DNA from: Nectonema munidae
Taxonomy: Eukaryota; Nematomorpha; Nectonematoida; Nectonematidae
DNA: 64,000 nt
Direction: 5' to 3'
Assembly: GCA_030549495.1 (NCBI GenBank)
Contig: JAUIRK010000511.1
Coordinates: 1-64,000, forward strand
Every line of letters begins with the position of its first letter. The stretch's first letter is position 1. A program made the position numbers and the translations under genes. Below, one piece after another: positions 62,431-64,000 of this stretch. The notes beneath the pieces were generated by a model, which made no database searches, was not told the DNA's origin, and worked only from the letters and a program-made list of their open reading frames with translations.

Positions 62431-64000
62431 CATAGGAAGCAGAAAGAAAAATAATTTATGCAAGAAATAATTTCAAAGTGGTGTAAATATTGTCTTAGCA
62501 ACACTATTGATATTTCAATTTTTAAATTGGTAATCATGGAATCGAATCTCAGGGGGAAGAGGTGCACTCTGCTAACATATGTGATAATAATGCCCGACCT
62601 GACAGAGCAGCCATTGCTTGTTTGATTAACGAAGCCAGTTTTACTAAATTCAAAACAATGCACAATTTTTGTAATTAATCATGAAATCTTTTTCAACTGG
62701 TCATCAAATGAGGGACATGGTAATGAATCGGTTTAAATGGTGTTCATTTTTAAATATCAAATGTCATATATTCTCATTTTTCTCAATTTCAATTCATGTA
62801 TTGAAGTCAAGCAAATCATTCTAGATACTACTCTCCAGTGAAAAAAAAGTTCGCTGTGGAAATTGTGCCTAAAAGTACGCAAAAGAGTAAATCACGGCTT
62901 TACTGCATTTTTGTGTCATATTTGGAGTTTTTTTTTAAAAAAGTTAAAAAAATTTGAGGAAAGGTTTAATTTAAAAATTTTTTAATAAATTGCGTAACAA
63001 TTTTTTTAATTTATATATATATTCACTAATAAATACTATTTTTAATTATTGCATAAGTATTAAAGTAGACGTGTTTAGAGAGTTCTAAACAAATTTATGT
63101 TATGGCTAAGTTGAAGTTGAGATATTTTAACCAAATGCATGTGGCTAACCCGAAAAAATAGCTAATCCCGCACCAGCCAGGAGCAAGTCGCAATGATCCT
63201 GGATTAGGGATGTATACGAATAAGAATAAAGAGTACACAATAAGCAACATATAGTGAGGTATATGATTGACATATGTTGTAAGCTATATCACATTCAGAA
63301 AAAAGGTATATGTTAAATTGGAGAATCTTTGTCAGCATGAAGAATATATTAATTTGAGTGCATTTCACATTTTTAAACCCACATCTGTTTCCCGGCTTGG
63401 ACCAAAGAAAGGCCATATGTTTACAAAAATTAGAGATATTATTTCCATTTTTAAAATACTTAAAAAAACCGAATCAGACACATAAATTTTCTAGAAACAT
63501 AGTTCCAATTTAAAAATTTTTGACTTCACCTCCTACCCCCTAATCCTAATTGACTTTTAAGGGGGTGCGGGGGGGGGGGGTGCGGAATATCTACGTGAAA
63601 AGTATTTAGCCTGAGAAAAATAGCTGAAATTTAAAAGTGTGGGAACGAAAATAGGCAAAAAGCATAAAATAAGACACCCGTATATCCCTTGAAAACGATT
63701 ACTCCAATTTTATTTCCTCCATCTATCTTATATAAATTTTATATATTATTATTATTATTATATAATAATCAATATTCTACTTATCCCAATGTTTCTCAAG
63801 TTACGGTGGTGATCATCCACATATACTATCCTGAAAGGAATGGCTTATGATTGGGAAGCGGGTTACAGCGTTAGCGGATTAAACACTATAGTGTTTACGG
63901 TAAATACGCGCAAAGATTCGATAATATAATCACCGTTTTTCTTCTTAAAATAAATATGTTCTTTTTATTGCATCACATATGTCCAAAATATGGAGTAGAT
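62431..64000. other. Right end of window, nothing recognised
   Basis: AT-rich with a G run (GGGGGTGCGGGGGGGGGGTG near 63560-63580) and a TTA-rich tract near 63745-63765. ORFs here have no recognised similarity. Confidence 0.5.

Overview
The window is AT-rich animal DNA: long introns, dispersed transposon debris and microsatellites, and no bacterial-style gene packing. It holds two recognisable multi-exon host genes that face each other. CDC73 (parafibromin) is on the + strand, with coding exons from 536 to about 22725. A SYD-1/RhoGAP100F-type synaptic protein is on the - strand, from about 50455 down to 29051. The SYD-1 protein, read in my mind against the fly protein, aligns best with arthropod RhoGAP100F. 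An AT-rich arthropod is therefore likely. A crustacean such as a parasitic copepod is my guess, but I cannot verify it here.

Layout. 1-535 is 5' flank. 536-22725 is CDC73 with 14 inferred exons. Every splice junction obeys GT/AG and the phases close to 572 codons plus a stop. Its introns carry a decayed pogo/Tigger element (about 5720-7200), a decayed transposase-like gene of an invertebrate repeat family (about 9260-7345), a second Tigger fragment with a pogo-like MITE against its broken end (12917-14962), LINE tails, a 421-base G homopolymer (16864-17284), tRNA-like SINEs and a foldback element. 22726-29050 is the convergent intergenic region, where I see no gene.

29051-50455 is the SYD-1 gene with 13 inferred exons: PDZ, a Ser-rich linker, C2 and RhoGAP, 1029 codons. 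The catalytic arginine position of the RhoGAP domain is threonine. Its introns hold a LINE reverse-transcriptase fossil (about 31400-32340), a cluster of tRNA-like SINEs (33528-34012) and hairpin-forming elements (37488-38360, 43251-43620).

50468-64000 has no recognisable host gene. It contains a perfect (CAT)459 tract (53734-55110), then a LINE 3' end into which an internally deleted hAT transposon has inserted (55285-56265 inside about 55130-56880), and a second LINE remnant on the - strand (about 62430-61505).

The two genes have unrelated jobs. CDC73 is a Paf1-complex subunit acting in RNA polymerase II elongation in the nucleus. SYD-1 organises presynaptic active zones. They share a neighbourhood, not a pathway. 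The most unusual features are the two giant perfect simple repeats, a family of short foldback elements whose arms are arrays of a roughly 20-nt T-rich unit, the nested hAT-in-LINE insertion, the LINE tail with a perfect 18-bp target duplication, and the SYD-1 GAP domain lacking its arginine finger.
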